A stretch of 64,000 nt of DNA from assembly GCA_017464285.1 (NCBI GenBank), contig JAFUDT010000014.1:27787-91786 (forward strand). Reading direction: 5' to 3'. Under the pieces are notes generated by a model. The model did no database searches. It saw nothing but the letters and a program-made list of their open reading frames with translations, and was not told the DNA's origin. This DNA is from Bacteroidales bacterium (GTDB lineage Bacteria > Bacteroidota > Bacteroidia > Bacteroidales > UBA1402). This document shows positions 18,294 to 27,125 of this stretch, one piece after another (the first letter of the stretch is position 1; each line of letters begins with the position of its first letter). Position numbers and translations under genes: made by a program.

Positions 18294-20186
18294 ATGTGTT
18301 GCAGAATATCATTTATCGGCAAAATCAACCAAGTAGCCCCTACATTAAGTCGATGGCAGGCCTTTCTGAGGGTTTTCCTCATTTTTCTGCTGGTTTTCGT
18401 AGTCGCGAAACTGGTTTTCATGGTCTGGTATCACAGCTTGCTTGAGGCATGCAGCCTGGGGGAGATCCTGGCCGTCCTGTGGCACGGGCTCAAGTTGGAC
18501 GCCTCGGTAGCGGCCTATCTGACAGCCATTCCAGGCTTGATACTCGTTGCCTCTGTCTGGACAGAGCCTAAAATCACTTCTCGCTTGCTGAAGGTTTATT
18601 TCCGGCTGATTTCCTTCATCGTCAGCATCATCCTGGTGGTCGACCTGGTGCTCTACGGCTATTGGGGCTTCCGGCTGGACTCCACTCCGCTGTTCTACCT
18701 GCGTCAGCCGAAAGATGCGATGGCATCGGCCAGCTGGTATGAAGTGGTTTTCGGAGCCCTGGCCATCTGCCTGCTTACATGGCTCATTGCCCGTTGGCTG
18801 GACAAGGCCGTCGCCAACCGGACGATGAGACGGCCTGCCAGTCGAGTGTTATCCTCATCGGGACTATTGTGCTTGACCGCCCTGCTGTTCCTGCCCATCC
18901 GGGGCGGGGTAACAGTTTCGACCATGAATACAGGGCAAGTATATTTCAGCCAGAAGAGTTTTTTGAACCATGCGGCTGTCAATCCGGCCTTCAGCCTGTT
19001 TGAATCCCTGAGCAATGACCAGGATTTCGGCAGCCAGTATCGGTATTTGCCGCCGCAGGAAGCCGACAGCCTGTTTGCCACCATGCAGGACAGGGCCGTC
19101 CGGCACTGTTCCTCTCCAATATCGGACAGTCCCAAGGAAGCGCTTTTCAACAGCCGGCGGCCCAATGTCATCGTAGTGATACTCGAAAGCTTTATGTCAG
19201 CGGTCATTGAACCGCTTGGCGGCATTCCCCGGGTGGCACCCTGTCTGAGCCGTCTGGGCGAGGAAGGTATCCTGCTAACCAACTTCTATGGCAACAGTTT
19301 TCGTACCGACCGGGGAATGGTCTCCATTCTAAGCGGTTATCCCGCCCAGCCGATCACCAGCATCATGAAGTTTCCACGCAAAGTGGAGCAGCTGCCCTCT
19401 TTTCCGAAAAGAATGGCCGAGAACGGCTACGATCTACAGTATTACTACGGTGGTGACGCCAATTTCACCAATATGCGCTCCTATCTGACATCCTGCGGCT
19501 TCAGCCGAATTATCAGCGACGTGGATTTTCCCATCAAGGACAGGCTGTCCAAATGGGGAGCCTTGGACGGTATCGTTTTCGAGCGGCTCGGGGCCGACCT
19601 TTCACAGCCCTTGCAAGAACCTTTTCTCAAAGTCTTGCAGACTTCCAGCAGTCATGAGCCCTTTGATGTGCCCATGAAACGTTTCGAGGATCCCTACCTG
19701 AACGCCGTCTGCTACACCGACAGCTGCCTGGGGGTCTTTGTGGAGGGTTTCCGGCAGAGCCCTCTGTGGGACAGCACCGTCATTGTCTTTGTTCCCGACC
19801 ATGCCATGCGCTGGCCATTCGATATCGAAAACCATGTCATCGAACGCTATCGGATTCCGCTGATTCTCTGCGGCGGTGCTGTCAAAGGGCCGCGGCGTAT
19901 CGACACCTGGGCCTCGCAAATAGACATCGCTGCCACCCTGCTCACACAGCTCGGCATGGATCATAGTGATTTTGCCTTCAGCAAAGATATTCTGGATCCA
20001 GCGTCTCCGCATTTCGCCTTCTACACCTGCCCGAACTTCTTCGGTTACCTCAACGACGAATTCTCCTTGATATACAACTGCGACACGGATACCCGTATCG
20101 CAGGACAAGGCGAGGACCTGGAAAAGCATACCCGCGAGGGACAGGCCTTTCTCCAAAAACTCTACGACGATTTGGGCAGCCGCTGA
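18294..20186 (+). CDS. LTA synthase/phosphoglycerol transferase family membrane protein
   Basis: Alkaline-phosphatase-superfamily enzyme of 630 residues with an N-terminal block of about five membrane helices (residues 20-230) and a periplasmic sulfatase-like domain. The catalytic domain starts near RPNVIVVILESF, where E is a metal ligand. The expected nucleophile is the Thr in NSFRTDRGM (about residue 338). The late metal-binding pair is in VFVPDHAMRWPF. Bacteroidota have no lipoteichoic acid; relatives here add phosphoglycerol or phosphoethanolamine to envelope glycans or lipids, so substrate is open. Start at 18294 (MCCRISFIGK) is set by the -7 box at 18266-18273. The end is 2 bp from the convergent phosphatase gene. 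Confidence 0.87.
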   Translation: MCCRISFIGKINQVAPTLSRWQAFLRVFLIFLLVFVVAKLVFMVWYHSLLEACSLGEILAVLWHGLKLDASVAAYLTAIPGLILVASVWTEPKITSRLLKVYFRLISFIVSIILVVDLVLYGYWGFRLDSTPLFYLRQPKDAMASASWYEVVFGALAICLLTWLIARWLDKAVANRTMRRPASRVLSSSGLLCLTALLFLPIRGGVTVSTMNTGQVYFSQKSFLNHAAVNPAFSLFESLSNDQDFGSQYRYLPPQEADSLFATMQDRAVRHCSSPISDSPKEALFNSRRPNVIVVILESFMSAVIEPLGGIPRVAPCLSRLGEEGILLTNFYGNSFRTDRGMVSILSGYPAQPITSIMKFPRKVEQLPSFPKRMAENGYDLQYYYGGDANFTNMRSYLTSCGFSRIISDVDFPIKDRLSKWGALDGIVFERLGADLSQPLQEPFLKVLQTSSSHEPFDVPMKRFEDPYLNAVCYTDSCLGVFVEGFRQSPLWDSTVIVFVPDHAMRWPFDIENHVIERYRIPLILCGGAVKGPRRIDTWASQIDIAATLLTQLGMDHSDFAFSKDILDPASPHFAFYTCPNFFGYLNDEFSLIYNCDTDTRIAGQGEDLEKHTREGQAFLQKLYDDLGSR

Positions 20187-20187
20187 T

Positions 20188-20646
20188 CTAAAGTCGGTGT
20201 CGCAGGAAACCGAACAAGGCCCCGCAACCCAGGACGAGATCCTGCCAAGTAGTTTCAAAATCGCCCGTGTACCAAGGATCGGCCACTTCGCGCGGCTGTC
20301 CGGCAAAGGACATCAACAGCGAGACTTTATGATTGGGGTCATCGCCCACAAAGGGGCGCATATTACGCAAATTCATGCCGTCCATGGCCACCAGATAATC
20401 ATAGTGCCGGTAGTCGCCAGCCGTCATCTGACGGGCGGTCTTGCCGGCACATTCCAGCCCGTGTTCGGCCAGTTTACGCCGGGCCGGAGGATAGACAGGA
20501 TTGCCCAGTTCTTCCGTGCTGGTAGCAGCCGAGGCAATCTCGAACTGCGATGTGAGACCGGCCCTGGCCACCAGATCCTTCATGATGAATTCGGCCATCG
20601 GACTACGGCAAATGTTGCCATGACAGACAAAAAGAATACGGATCAT
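20188..20646 (-). CDS. low-molecular-weight protein tyrosine phosphatase
   Basis: Cytoplasmic LMW-PTP of 152 residues from the ATG at 20646 (MIRILFVCHGNICRS). The catalytic P-loop CHGNICRS (CX5RS) is at residues 8-15. The general acid Asp is in VADPWYTGDF near the C-terminus. An alternative GTG start at 20670 overlaps the DUF975 stop by 4 bp and would add eight residues. I prefer the ATG because the P-loop then sits at the family's usual distance from the N-terminus. It is the last gene of the thr operon strand run, probably co-transcribed with DUF975. Targets (often BY-kinases or arginine/tyrosine phosphoproteins in relatives) cannot be inferred. Confidence 0.93.
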   Translation of the reverse strand: MIRILFVCHGNICRSPMAEFIMKDLVARAGLTSQFEIASAATSTEELGNPVYPPARRKLAEHGLECAGKTARQMTAGDYRHYDYLVAMDGMNLRNMRPFVGDDPNHKVSLLMSFAGQPREVADPWYTGDFETTWQDLVLGCGALFGFLRHRL

Positions 20647-20666
20647 AGCTGCCTGTGGCGATACAG

Positions 20667-21293
20667 TCACTCATTCACGGCAGTAAGCGGATCCTCCTGT
20701 CGAAGGTCTTCGTAGAAGGCTGCCATGCTTACATACATATACGGTATTACCCACAACAGGCCGATGCCCAAACTGATGATACTCAGCAGTATCCACCCGA
20801 TAAAACTAAACTGCAGGCAGAAAAGCTGCCATTTATGTCCCTTCATCATACGGCGGCTGCGACGCAGGGTCTCGACCTCGGAAATCTCCGGCTCGTCATA
20901 GGCAATGAACTCGGCCATCGAATAGGCCAGTTCCAGGATGATGCCCGGCACAATCAGCAGGGCAAAGCCCAAAAGGACCATGATCATTTTGAAAAACTCC
21001 ACCAGGAAGGCCCTGCTATAGGGTTTGAACGCCAGTCTGAAGGCATTCTCGACACAATTGTCCTTCTGCCCCCGGAAGAAGAGCAGCAGTGACAGAATCA
21101 TGGCATAATTGAGGGGCATGGTGATGAGGATACCCAGAACACTCAGCCAGGGACGATTCAGGATGACATAGGTGAAGGAACCTTCCACTCCGGAACAGAT
21201 AAAAGACACCAGAAGGACGGCCAGCACCGGCTGAGACCAGTTGCCCTTGAGGGCCGCGCGGGCTTGAGCCCGGTATTCAGCATTTTTTCTCAT
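20667..21293 (-). CDS. DUF975 family membrane protein
   Basis: Integral membrane protein of 208 residues of the DUF975 family, function unknown. It begins with the typical short amphipathic N-terminus (MRKNAEYRAQARAALKGNW). About four to five hydrophobic helices follow, near residues 22-40, 50-68, 93-120 and 158-190. The family-typical LEVFK-like segment before helix 3 appears here as AFLVEFFKMIMVLLGFALLIVPGI. The YDEPEISEVETLRRSRRMMKGHKWQLF loop is also characteristic. It lies 32 bp after thrC, within the same-strand run of the threonine operon, and its stop overlaps a possible GTG start of the phosphatase gene. No direct link to threonine synthesis is evident. Confidence 0.85.
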   Translation of the reverse strand: MRKNAEYRAQARAALKGNWSQPVLAVLLVSFICSGVEGSFTYVILNRPWLSVLGILITMPLNYAMILSLLLFFRGQKDNCVENAFRLAFKPYSRAFLVEFFKMIMVLLGFALLIVPGIILELAYSMAEFIAYDEPEISEVETLRRSRRMMKGHKWQLFCLQFSFIGWILLSIISLGIGLLWVIPYMYVSMAAFYEDLRQEDPLTAVNE

Positions 21294-21325
21294 AGCGTGT
21301 ACATTAATGGATATAACATCTGCGG

Positions 21326-22669
21326 CTATTCCGCCTCTGACGACAAATAGCGTTTGAAATCCTCGAAAGAAGCTGTCATGGGCACCGATTGCTTGCGGCC
21401 ATTCATAAAAGCCTGCAAGCTTTCGGGCAGTGTCACCGGCTCAGCGATGATACGCTCGACCGTATGTTTAAACTTGGCCGGATGGGCTGTTTCCAGAAAG
21501 ACGCCCGACTCACCCGGCTGAAGGTTTTCCTGTAAGGCGCGATAACCGCAGGCTCCGTGAGGATCAAGCAAGTAGCGGTACTGTTGCCAGACCTGGAGAA
21601 TAGTCTCGGCTATCTGCCGGTCGTCATAGGCAGCTCCCTGTACATGACGACAGACTGTGGCATGGTCATGGCCGTACAAATCCATGACCCGGACAAAATT
21701 ACTGGGATCTCCGACATCCATGGCATTAGCCAGTGTGGCAACCGAGGGACGAGGTTCGTAGTGACCGCTCCGGAGATATTTCAGGAAAATGTCATTACGA
21801 TTGTTGGCAGCCATGAAACGCTTGACGGGCAGGCCCATTTCCCAGGCAAAAAGACCGGCTGTAATGTTGCCGAAATTGCCGCTGGGAACACAGATAACCA
21901 ATTCGTCATGGCCATAGTCAGCAGGCAGACGGTCGCCGGTCTGCTCCATCCGGCGACGCTTCCACTGGGCATAGGCATTGAAGTAATAAAAAGACTGCGG
22001 CAGAAAACGGGCCACATTGATTGAATTGGCCGATGTCAGATAGAGCTGTCTGTTGAGACTTTCGTCCATGAAAGCCGACTTGACCAGCCGCTGGCAGTCG
22101 TCAAAGGTGCCGTCCACCTCGACAGCAGTGATGTTCTGGCCCAGTGTCGTGAACTGCATTTCCTGAATATCGCTGACCAGACCTTTAGGATAAAGTACAT
22201 AGACATGAATGCCTTCGACCCCCAGAAAACCGTTAGCTACGGCACTGCCTGTGTCGCCCGAGGTGGCCACCAGCACATTGACCTGGCGCTGCCCCTGCCG
22301 TCGGATGAAAAACCCCAGCAGACGGGCCATGAAACGGGCACCGACGTCCTTGAACGCCGAAGTGGGACCATGGAACAGTTCCAGACTGTCAATCCCTTGG
22401 CTGACAGTGACAAGAGGAGTTTCAAACGACAACGTGTCGCAAACAATCTGATGCAAGGTATCGACAGGAATATCCTCACCGAAATAGGCCTCGGCCACCC
22501 TGCAGGATATTTCCTTGAAACTCAGATCCTGAATACCTTCAAAAAAGGAAGCCGGCAAATGTACGATACGTTCTGGCATGTACAATCCGCGGTCAGGAGC
22601 AAGTCCTTTGACGACAGCCTGTTCAAGAGAAGCCAGCGGAGCTTCGTGGTTGGTGCTGTAATATTTCAT
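21326..22669 (-). CDS. thrC: threonine synthase
   Basis: PLP enzyme that converts O-phosphohomoserine to threonine. The 447-residue protein shows the fungal/E. coli-type N-terminus (MKYYSTNHEAPLASLEQAVVKGLAPDRGLYMPE). The PLP-binding lysine is K107 in FHGPTSAFKDVGARFMARLL. VATSGDTGSAVANGF and CVPSGNFGNITAGLFA are phosphate- and cofactor-binding loops. Its start is 3 bp after the preceding mutase-like gene, which is 2 bp after thrA, so the three pathway genes are tightly coupled. Expression should be under the thr leader at 26463-26622. Assignment is secure. Confidence 0.97.
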   Translation of the reverse strand: MKYYSTNHEAPLASLEQAVVKGLAPDRGLYMPERIVHLPASFFEGIQDLSFKEISCRVAEAYFGEDIPVDTLHQIVCDTLSFETPLVTVSQGIDSLELFHGPTSAFKDVGARFMARLLGFFIRRQGQRQVNVLVATSGDTGSAVANGFLGVEGIHVYVLYPKGLVSDIQEMQFTTLGQNITAVEVDGTFDDCQRLVKSAFMDESLNRQLYLTSANSINVARFLPQSFYYFNAYAQWKRRRMEQTGDRLPADYGHDELVICVPSGNFGNITAGLFAWEMGLPVKRFMAANNRNDIFLKYLRSGHYEPRPSVATLANAMDVGDPSNFVRVMDLYGHDHATVCRHVQGAAYDDRQIAETILQVWQQYRYLLDPHGACGYRALQENLQPGESGVFLETAHPAKFKHTVERIIAEPVTLPESLQAFMNGRKQSVPMTASFEDFKRYLSSEAE

Positions 22670-22672
22670 GTT

Positions 22673-23920
22673 TCAGGAGATTTTTCCGTTAAAGAACTGA
22701 CGGATAAATTCGTCGCCGTGCAACAGGCCGTAACTGCCCAGACGGGCTGACTGCTCATCGAAACAGCGGACACTGTCGGCGACAAAAGCCGTCTTGCCAT
22801 CCGGTTCCAGACCCTGACTGCGCCAGATAAGGAAAGGGACAGGCAGAGCCATATGAAGCCTGGTACGGCAAAAAGTGGGATGGTCGGGCAGCACGGCAAT
22901 GGTCAGCGGTTCCTGCCAGGTGGAGACCTCTTTGACAATAGGTTCCAGCAGGCGGTGATCAAGGTATTCGATAGTACGTATTTTCAGATCGACGTCGCCC
23001 TCGTGACCAGCCTCATCGGAGGCTTCGACATGCAGGAAAACGAAATCTTTTTCTTTGAGAGCCTCAATGGCCGCCTGAGCCTTGCCCTCGTAGTTAGTAT
23101 CATAAAGTCCCGTGGCTCCCTCCACTTCGACCGGCTCCAGACCAGCATACACTCCGATACCTTTGATGAGATCGACCGCAGAAATGACCGCTCCGCTGCG
23201 AATGCAGGGGAACAAACGGGTCATAGGTTCCATCGAGGGACGGTAGCCCGGTGACCAGGGCCAGACGGAGTTGGCCATATCTTTGCCGGCAGCCCGACGG
23301 GCCAGATTGACCGGATGGGTGGGCAGGATTTCCTGAGACTTGAGGATGAATTCGTTAAGCAGGTCTGCTGTGGCCTGAGCTTCAGGAACGACGGGGCGGA
23401 TCATCACGCCGGACACTTCCGCTCCAGGCACATCATGAGGCGGGGTACAAGTCAGGCGCTTGTCTCCGCCTTTGAGCAACAGCAGGTGACGATAAGAAAT
23501 ACCGGCACAAAGACGCAGACTTTCCGATCCAAGTTTCTCATTCAAAAAATCAATCAGGCTGGCCGCTTCCTGATTGGAAATATGGCCGGCCGAATGATTC
23601 TTGATTTTACCGTCCTCAATGCAGATCAGGTTGCAGCGGGCGGCCATCACGCCGTCGTCGATATGCACCCCCATACTGGCAGCTTCCAGTGACCCGCGAC
23701 CTTCGAACTGATGGCGGACATCGTAGCCCAAAAGTCCCATATTGGCTATCTCGCTGCCGGGAGCAAAGCCCTCGGGGACGGTTTCCAGCAGTCCGCAACG
23801 TCCTTCCCGGGCCAGGAAATCCATCATCGGGGTAAGGGCCGTCTGCAGTGGGGTCCTGCCGCCCAATGCCGTGATCGGCTCGTCGGCCATACCATCGCCT
23901 AAAACAATCAGATATCGCAT
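22673..23920 (-). CDS. ApgM-family phosphoglycerate mutase-like protein, probable homoserine kinase
   Basis: Alkaline-phosphatase-superfamily protein of 415 residues, usually annotated as cofactor-independent 2,3-bisphosphoglycerate-independent mutase (ApgM). The N-terminal metal site is LIVLGDGMADEP, the phospho-Ser loop is in FAPGSEIANMGLLGYD, and DEAGHEGD plus VLPDHPT supply late metal ligands. It lies exactly between thrA and thrC (gaps 2 and 3 bp), and no classical GHMP-type thrB occurs in the window. From memory, genetic work in Bacteroides identified an ApgM-like protein in this position as an alternative homoserine kinase. I infer the same role here: phosphorylating homoserine for ThrC. 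Mutase activity is the alternative. Confidence 0.8.
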   Translation of the reverse strand: MRYLIVLGDGMADEPITALGGRTPLQTALTPMMDFLAREGRCGLLETVPEGFAPGSEIANMGLLGYDVRHQFEGRGSLEAASMGVHIDDGVMAARCNLICIEDGKIKNHSAGHISNQEAASLIDFLNEKLGSESLRLCAGISYRHLLLLKGGDKRLTCTPPHDVPGAEVSGVMIRPVVPEAQATADLLNEFILKSQEILPTHPVNLARRAAGKDMANSVWPWSPGYRPSMEPMTRLFPCIRSGAVISAVDLIKGIGVYAGLEPVEVEGATGLYDTNYEGKAQAAIEALKEKDFVFLHVEASDEAGHEGDVDLKIRTIEYLDHRLLEPIVKEVSTWQEPLTIAVLPDHPTFCRTRLHMALPVPFLIWRSQGLEPDGKTAFVADSVRCFDEQSARLGSYGLLHGDEFIRQFFNGKIS

Positions 23921-23922
23921 CG

Positions 23923-26358
23923 CTAACGGATATTGGCAATCGAAATAATGTCACCGAAAACACCGGCAGCCGTCACGCCGGCCCCTGCGCCGTAACCCTT
24001 GATGACCATCGGGTCTTCAAAATAGCGCTCAGTCTGGATGAGGATAATGTTGTTGCTGCCCTCCAGATCGTAGAACGGATGGCGCTGATCGACAGCCTGC
24101 AGCCCTACCGAGCAACGGCCGTTCTCCATCTTGGCCACGAAACGCCATTTTTTACCCTCTTTTTCCAGCACTTTGCGACGGGCCTCGAAATCGGCATCCA
24201 TCTGGGGAATACGCTGCCAGAAATCATCCAGCGTGCCTTCGAAATAATCAGAGGGAATAAACAGGTTTTTCTCGACATCCTCCTGCTCCACCCGATAACC
24301 TGCTTCACGGGCCAGAATGACCAACTTGCGGATGACATCTGTACCACTGAGGTCGATACGCGGATCAGGCTCGGAGAATCGAGCTTCCTGGGCCATACGG
24401 ATGGTACGGCTCAAAGGTATTTCCTGACTGATGGTATTGAATATGTAGTTGAGTGTCCCAGAGAGCACCGCCTCGATTTTCAGCACCCGGTCACCGCTGT
24501 ATATCAAACTGTTCATGGTGTTGATAATAGGCAGGCCTGCGCCGACGTTGGTCTCAAACAGATACTTGACACCTTTGCGACGTGCCAGCTCCTTCAGACC
24601 GGCATAGTTGTCATAGGCCGAAGATGCAGCTATCTTGTTGGCCGCCACGACCGAAACATTTTCGGCCAGCAGATCATGATAGAGCGCTGCAATTTTAGGC
24701 GAGGCCGTACAATCGACAAAGACCGAGTTGAAGATGTTCATCTTAAGAATCTCGTCACGCAGCAACTCAGGGGAAGTAGGCTGCCCCTGGGTGCGCAACA
24801 GTTCCTTGTAATGTTCCAGGTCGATGCCTTCACGGCTGAAAATGGCATCGTTGATGTCGGCTATACCGACCACATTGAGTTTCAATGAGTTCTCCGCCAT
24901 CAACTTGGGTTGCTGCTGACGAATCTGTTCAAGCAGGCTGCCCCCCACGGTTCCTATACCCGTCAGGAAGACATTCAACACCTGATACTCGCTCAGGAAG
25001 AAAGAATCATGAATGACATTCAGCGTCTTGCGCAAATGCTCGGCTTTGACCACAAAAGAGATATTTGTCTCGGAAGCACCCTGGGCACAGGCAATGACAT
25101 TAATGCCGTTGCGTCCCAGCGTCGAGAACAGCTTACCGGCAATGCCGGGTGTCCGCTTCATGCCTTCGCCCACGACGGCTACCGTGGCCAGATTCTTTTC
25201 GGCAAAGATGTCGCTGATTTCACCGCTCTCGATTTCATAGGCAAATTCCTCACGCAACAGACGTACCGTGGCGTCGGCATCCTCGTCTTTGACACCGATA
25301 GTGGTGGTATTCTCCGAAGAAGCCTGCGATACGAGGAATACACTGATACCCGACTTGGCCAACGAACGGAAAATGCGGTAGTTGACACCGATTACCCCGA
25401 CCATTCCAAGACCCTGCATCGTGACCAGACTGGTCTGACTGATGGAGGAAATACCCTTGATGGCCTTGCTGTGGTGGGCATCGCCTTCCTTGGTGATGAA
25501 AGTGCCCGGAGCCGAAGGATTGAAGGTGTTCTTGATACGGATGGGAATATTCTCGTGATAGACCGGATAGATGGTCGGCGGATAAATGACCTTGGCACCG
25601 AAGTTGCAGAGTTCCATCGCTTCGACGAAACTCAGCTGTTCGATGACATAGGCACTGTTGATGACTTTGGGATCGGCCGTCATGAAACCGTCCACATCGG
25701 TCCAGATTTCCAGTTCACGAGCTTTAAGTTCGCTGGCCAGGATGGCCGCCGTATAGTCCGAACCACCCCTGCCTATGTTGGTCGTCTCACCGGTTTCGGC
25801 ACTGGAAGAGATGAAGCCGCCCAGAACCAGTCTGTCGGGCAGCTGGGCAAGATGTTCATGAATACTCTTGGATGTAGCCTGGAAATCGACCACATCCTTA
25901 TTGAACTTGCGTTCGGTACGAATCAGGCAACGGCTGTCGATATGCCTGGCCTTGAGCAACTCTGCCACCATCTCTGATGAGATGCGCTCGCCATAGCTCA
26001 GGATGACTGACTCAGACTTGGCCGAAAGGTCGTGGATAAGGCAGACTCCCTTGAAAATATTGCTCAGTTCGTCGATTTTGGCGTTGACCATAGTCAGGAC
26101 ACGCTGCCGGTCGTTGGCATCAAATACCTGTTCAATCAACTCGATGTGCATCCGGCGCATACTGGTCACGTTGGCTTCATAGGCAGCATCGCCGGCGGCA
26201 GCCAACTGAGATGTTTTGACGAGCAGGTCGGTCATACCGGCGATGGCCGATACGACAATGATGAGTGATTTTTCATGTTCCTCCGCAACAACTTTGCTGA
26301 TATTGAGCAGTCCTTCTACAGAGCCCACGGAGGTTCCTCCGAATTTTAATACTTTCAT
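23923..26358 (-). CDS. thrA: bifunctional aspartokinase/homoserine dehydrogenase
   Basis: Fusion enzyme of 811 residues catalysing the first and third steps from aspartate to threonine. The start is the ATG at 26358 (MKVLKFGGTSVGSVEGL); the 15-codon upstream extension is not family-like. Residues 1-290 are aspartokinase (KFGGTSVGS, then GFISSSAETGETTNIGRGGSDYTAAILA). Residues 310-460 hold two ACT domains for feedback regulation, including NVIACAQGASETNISFVV. Homoserine dehydrogenase begins around residue 465 (FLTGIGTVGGSLLEQI), with VAANKIAASSAYDNY and LSGTLNYIFN as NAD(P) and substrate elements. It is the first structural gene of the operon, with a 170-nt leader before it that encodes a Thr-rich peptide. 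Confidence 0.96.
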   Translation of the reverse strand: MKVLKFGGTSVGSVEGLLNISKVVAEEHEKSLIIVVSAIAGMTDLLVKTSQLAAAGDAAYEANVTSMRRMHIELIEQVFDANDRQRVLTMVNAKIDELSNIFKGVCLIHDLSAKSESVILSYGERISSEMVAELLKARHIDSRCLIRTERKFNKDVVDFQATSKSIHEHLAQLPDRLVLGGFISSSAETGETTNIGRGGSDYTAAILASELKARELEIWTDVDGFMTADPKVINSAYVIEQLSFVEAMELCNFGAKVIYPPTIYPVYHENIPIRIKNTFNPSAPGTFITKEGDAHHSKAIKGISSISQTSLVTMQGLGMVGVIGVNYRIFRSLAKSGISVFLVSQASSENTTTIGVKDEDADATVRLLREEFAYEIESGEISDIFAEKNLATVAVVGEGMKRTPGIAGKLFSTLGRNGINVIACAQGASETNISFVVKAEHLRKTLNVIHDSFFLSEYQVLNVFLTGIGTVGGSLLEQIRQQQPKLMAENSLKLNVVGIADINDAIFSREGIDLEHYKELLRTQGQPTSPELLRDEILKMNIFNSVFVDCTASPKIAALYHDLLAENVSVVAANKIAASSAYDNYAGLKELARRKGVKYLFETNVGAGLPIINTMNSLIYSGDRVLKIEAVLSGTLNYIFNTISQEIPLSRTIRMAQEARFSEPDPRIDLSGTDVIRKLVILAREAGYRVEQEDVEKNLFIPSDYFEGTLDDFWQRIPQMDADFEARRKVLEKEGKKWRFVAKMENGRCSVGLQAVDQRHPFYDLEGSNNIILIQTERYFEDPMVIKGYGAGAGVTAAGVFGDIISIANIR

Positions 26359-26462
26359 AATCTCACTACGTTCGATTATAGGATACAGGCGGCGCCTCAG
26401 CATAAGAGCAAGCTCTTCTGCATTCGGCTTGCACTGTATCGTATGTTATGGATTGGTGTTTG

Positions 26463-26506
26463 AAAACGGCCCTTCAAGACCGCATGGGCGGGAACTTTCA
26501 ATTCCC
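26463..26506 (-). terminator. candidate attenuator hairpins in the thrA leader
   Basis: Read on the minus strand, a stem of 6 bp (26477-26482 with 26467-26472, tetraloop UGAA, two G-U pairs) is followed directly by UUUU (26463-26466), an intrinsic-terminator form. Two alternative stems lie just upstream: GGGAA/UUCCC (26490-26506) and CCGC/GCGG (26480-26491). The second overlaps both others and so competes with them. Terminator strength is moderate and the switching scheme is inferred. Confidence 0.5.
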
Positions 26507-26527
26507 TGATGATCTGGAGAAAATAGA

Positions 26528-26584
26528 CTATACCCCCAAAGGGGTGGTGGTAGTGGTACGGTGTATGTAATATTTTCTCTTCAT
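26528..26584 (-). CDS. threonine operon leader peptide
   Basis: Eighteen-codon ORF reading MKRKYYIHRTTTTTPLGV and ending in TAG. Codons 10-14 are five consecutive threonine codons (ACC, ACT, ACC, ACC, ACC). It begins 23 nt or so after the predicted transcription start set by the -7 box at 26615-26622, and lies 170 nt before thrA on the same strand. A 5-bp hairpin ACCCC/GGGGT (26532-26545) covers the last Thr codon and the end of the ORF, and terminator-like stems follow at 26463-26506. This is the classic layout of amino-acid attenuation: ribosome stalling at Thr codons when charged tRNA-Thr is low would change downstream folding and allow transcription of thrA. I see no other plausible reason for a run of five Thr codons here. 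Confidence 0.82.
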   Translation of the reverse strand: MKRKYYIHRTTTTTPLGV

Positions 26585-26614
26585 TGCGCTGTACAGGAAT
26601 TAGTTCGCACAGTG

Positions 26615-26622
26615 CAAAAGTA
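26615..26622 (-). promoter_or_regulatory. -7 promoter element of the thr operon
   Basis: TACTTTTG on the minus strand matches TAnnTTTG exactly and places the transcript start about 20-25 nt before the leader peptide ATG (26584). No clear -33 TTG is seen at the right spacing. Confidence 0.6.
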
Positions 26623-26684
26623 CAAACTTTTTCGGTTAGTTGCACATTTCAGGGCATTTTCTCTCAAAAACCGACAGATTATTG

Positions 26685-26692
26685 TAACTTTG
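26685..26692 (+). promoter_or_regulatory. -7 promoter element of the phosphoribosyltransferase gene
   Basis: TAACTTTG, an exact -7 consensus match, lies 19 bp before the ATG at 26712. It is divergent from the thr operon promoter, 62 bp away. Confidence 0.5.
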
Positions 26693-26711
26693 TGCATATT
26701 GATTCATTGTC

Positions 26712-27113
26712 ATGCCTACCAAATCATTCGAAGAAGTCCTCAGACGCTTTCAGGAAATAGAGATCAATGAGCCTTTCGACATGATTGTCGCCGTGGCTAA
26801 CGGCGGCATCATCCCGGCAGCCATTCTGGCCCAGAAGCTCGATCTGGAAATTTTTCTGCTGAAAATCAATCTGCGCGATGCCATGCAGCGCCCAAAATAC
26901 GAACACCCGGTGCTGCTCAAGGAGATCGATTTCGAATTCAAAGGGAAAAGAATCCTGCTCGTCGAAGATAGGGTCAAGACCGGCGCCACACTGAATTTTG
27001 CCAAAGAACTGCTGCACGAGGCCGCCTGTGTGAAAACCTTTGCCGTCAACGGCAAAGCCGACTACCCGCTCTATGACGAGAGTTGTTTCCGCTTTCCCTG
27101 GCGGATAGACTGA
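26712..27113 (+). CDS. phosphoribosyltransferase-domain protein
   Basis: Type I PRTase fold of 133 residues. The PRPP-binding signature is ILLVEDRVKTGATL (about residues 82-95), with the two acidic residues E-D and the TG loop. FDMIVAVANGGIIPAAILA near residue 20 is the first nucleotide-binding strand and PPi loop. It is shorter than purine PRTases (about 170-180) and lacks a hood domain that would reveal the base, so the substrate is unknown. It is monocistronic, divergent from the thr operon, and convergent with the pectate lyase gene 12 bp away. A regulatory rather than salvage role cannot be excluded. Confidence 0.8.
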   Translation: MPTKSFEEVLRRFQEIEINEPFDMIVAVANGGIIPAAILAQKLDLEIFLLKINLRDAMQRPKYEHPVLLKEIDFEFKGKRILLVEDRVKTGATLNFAKELLHEAACVKTFAVNGKADYPLYDESCFRFPWRID

Positions 27114-27125
27114 AAAAAGGGGCTA

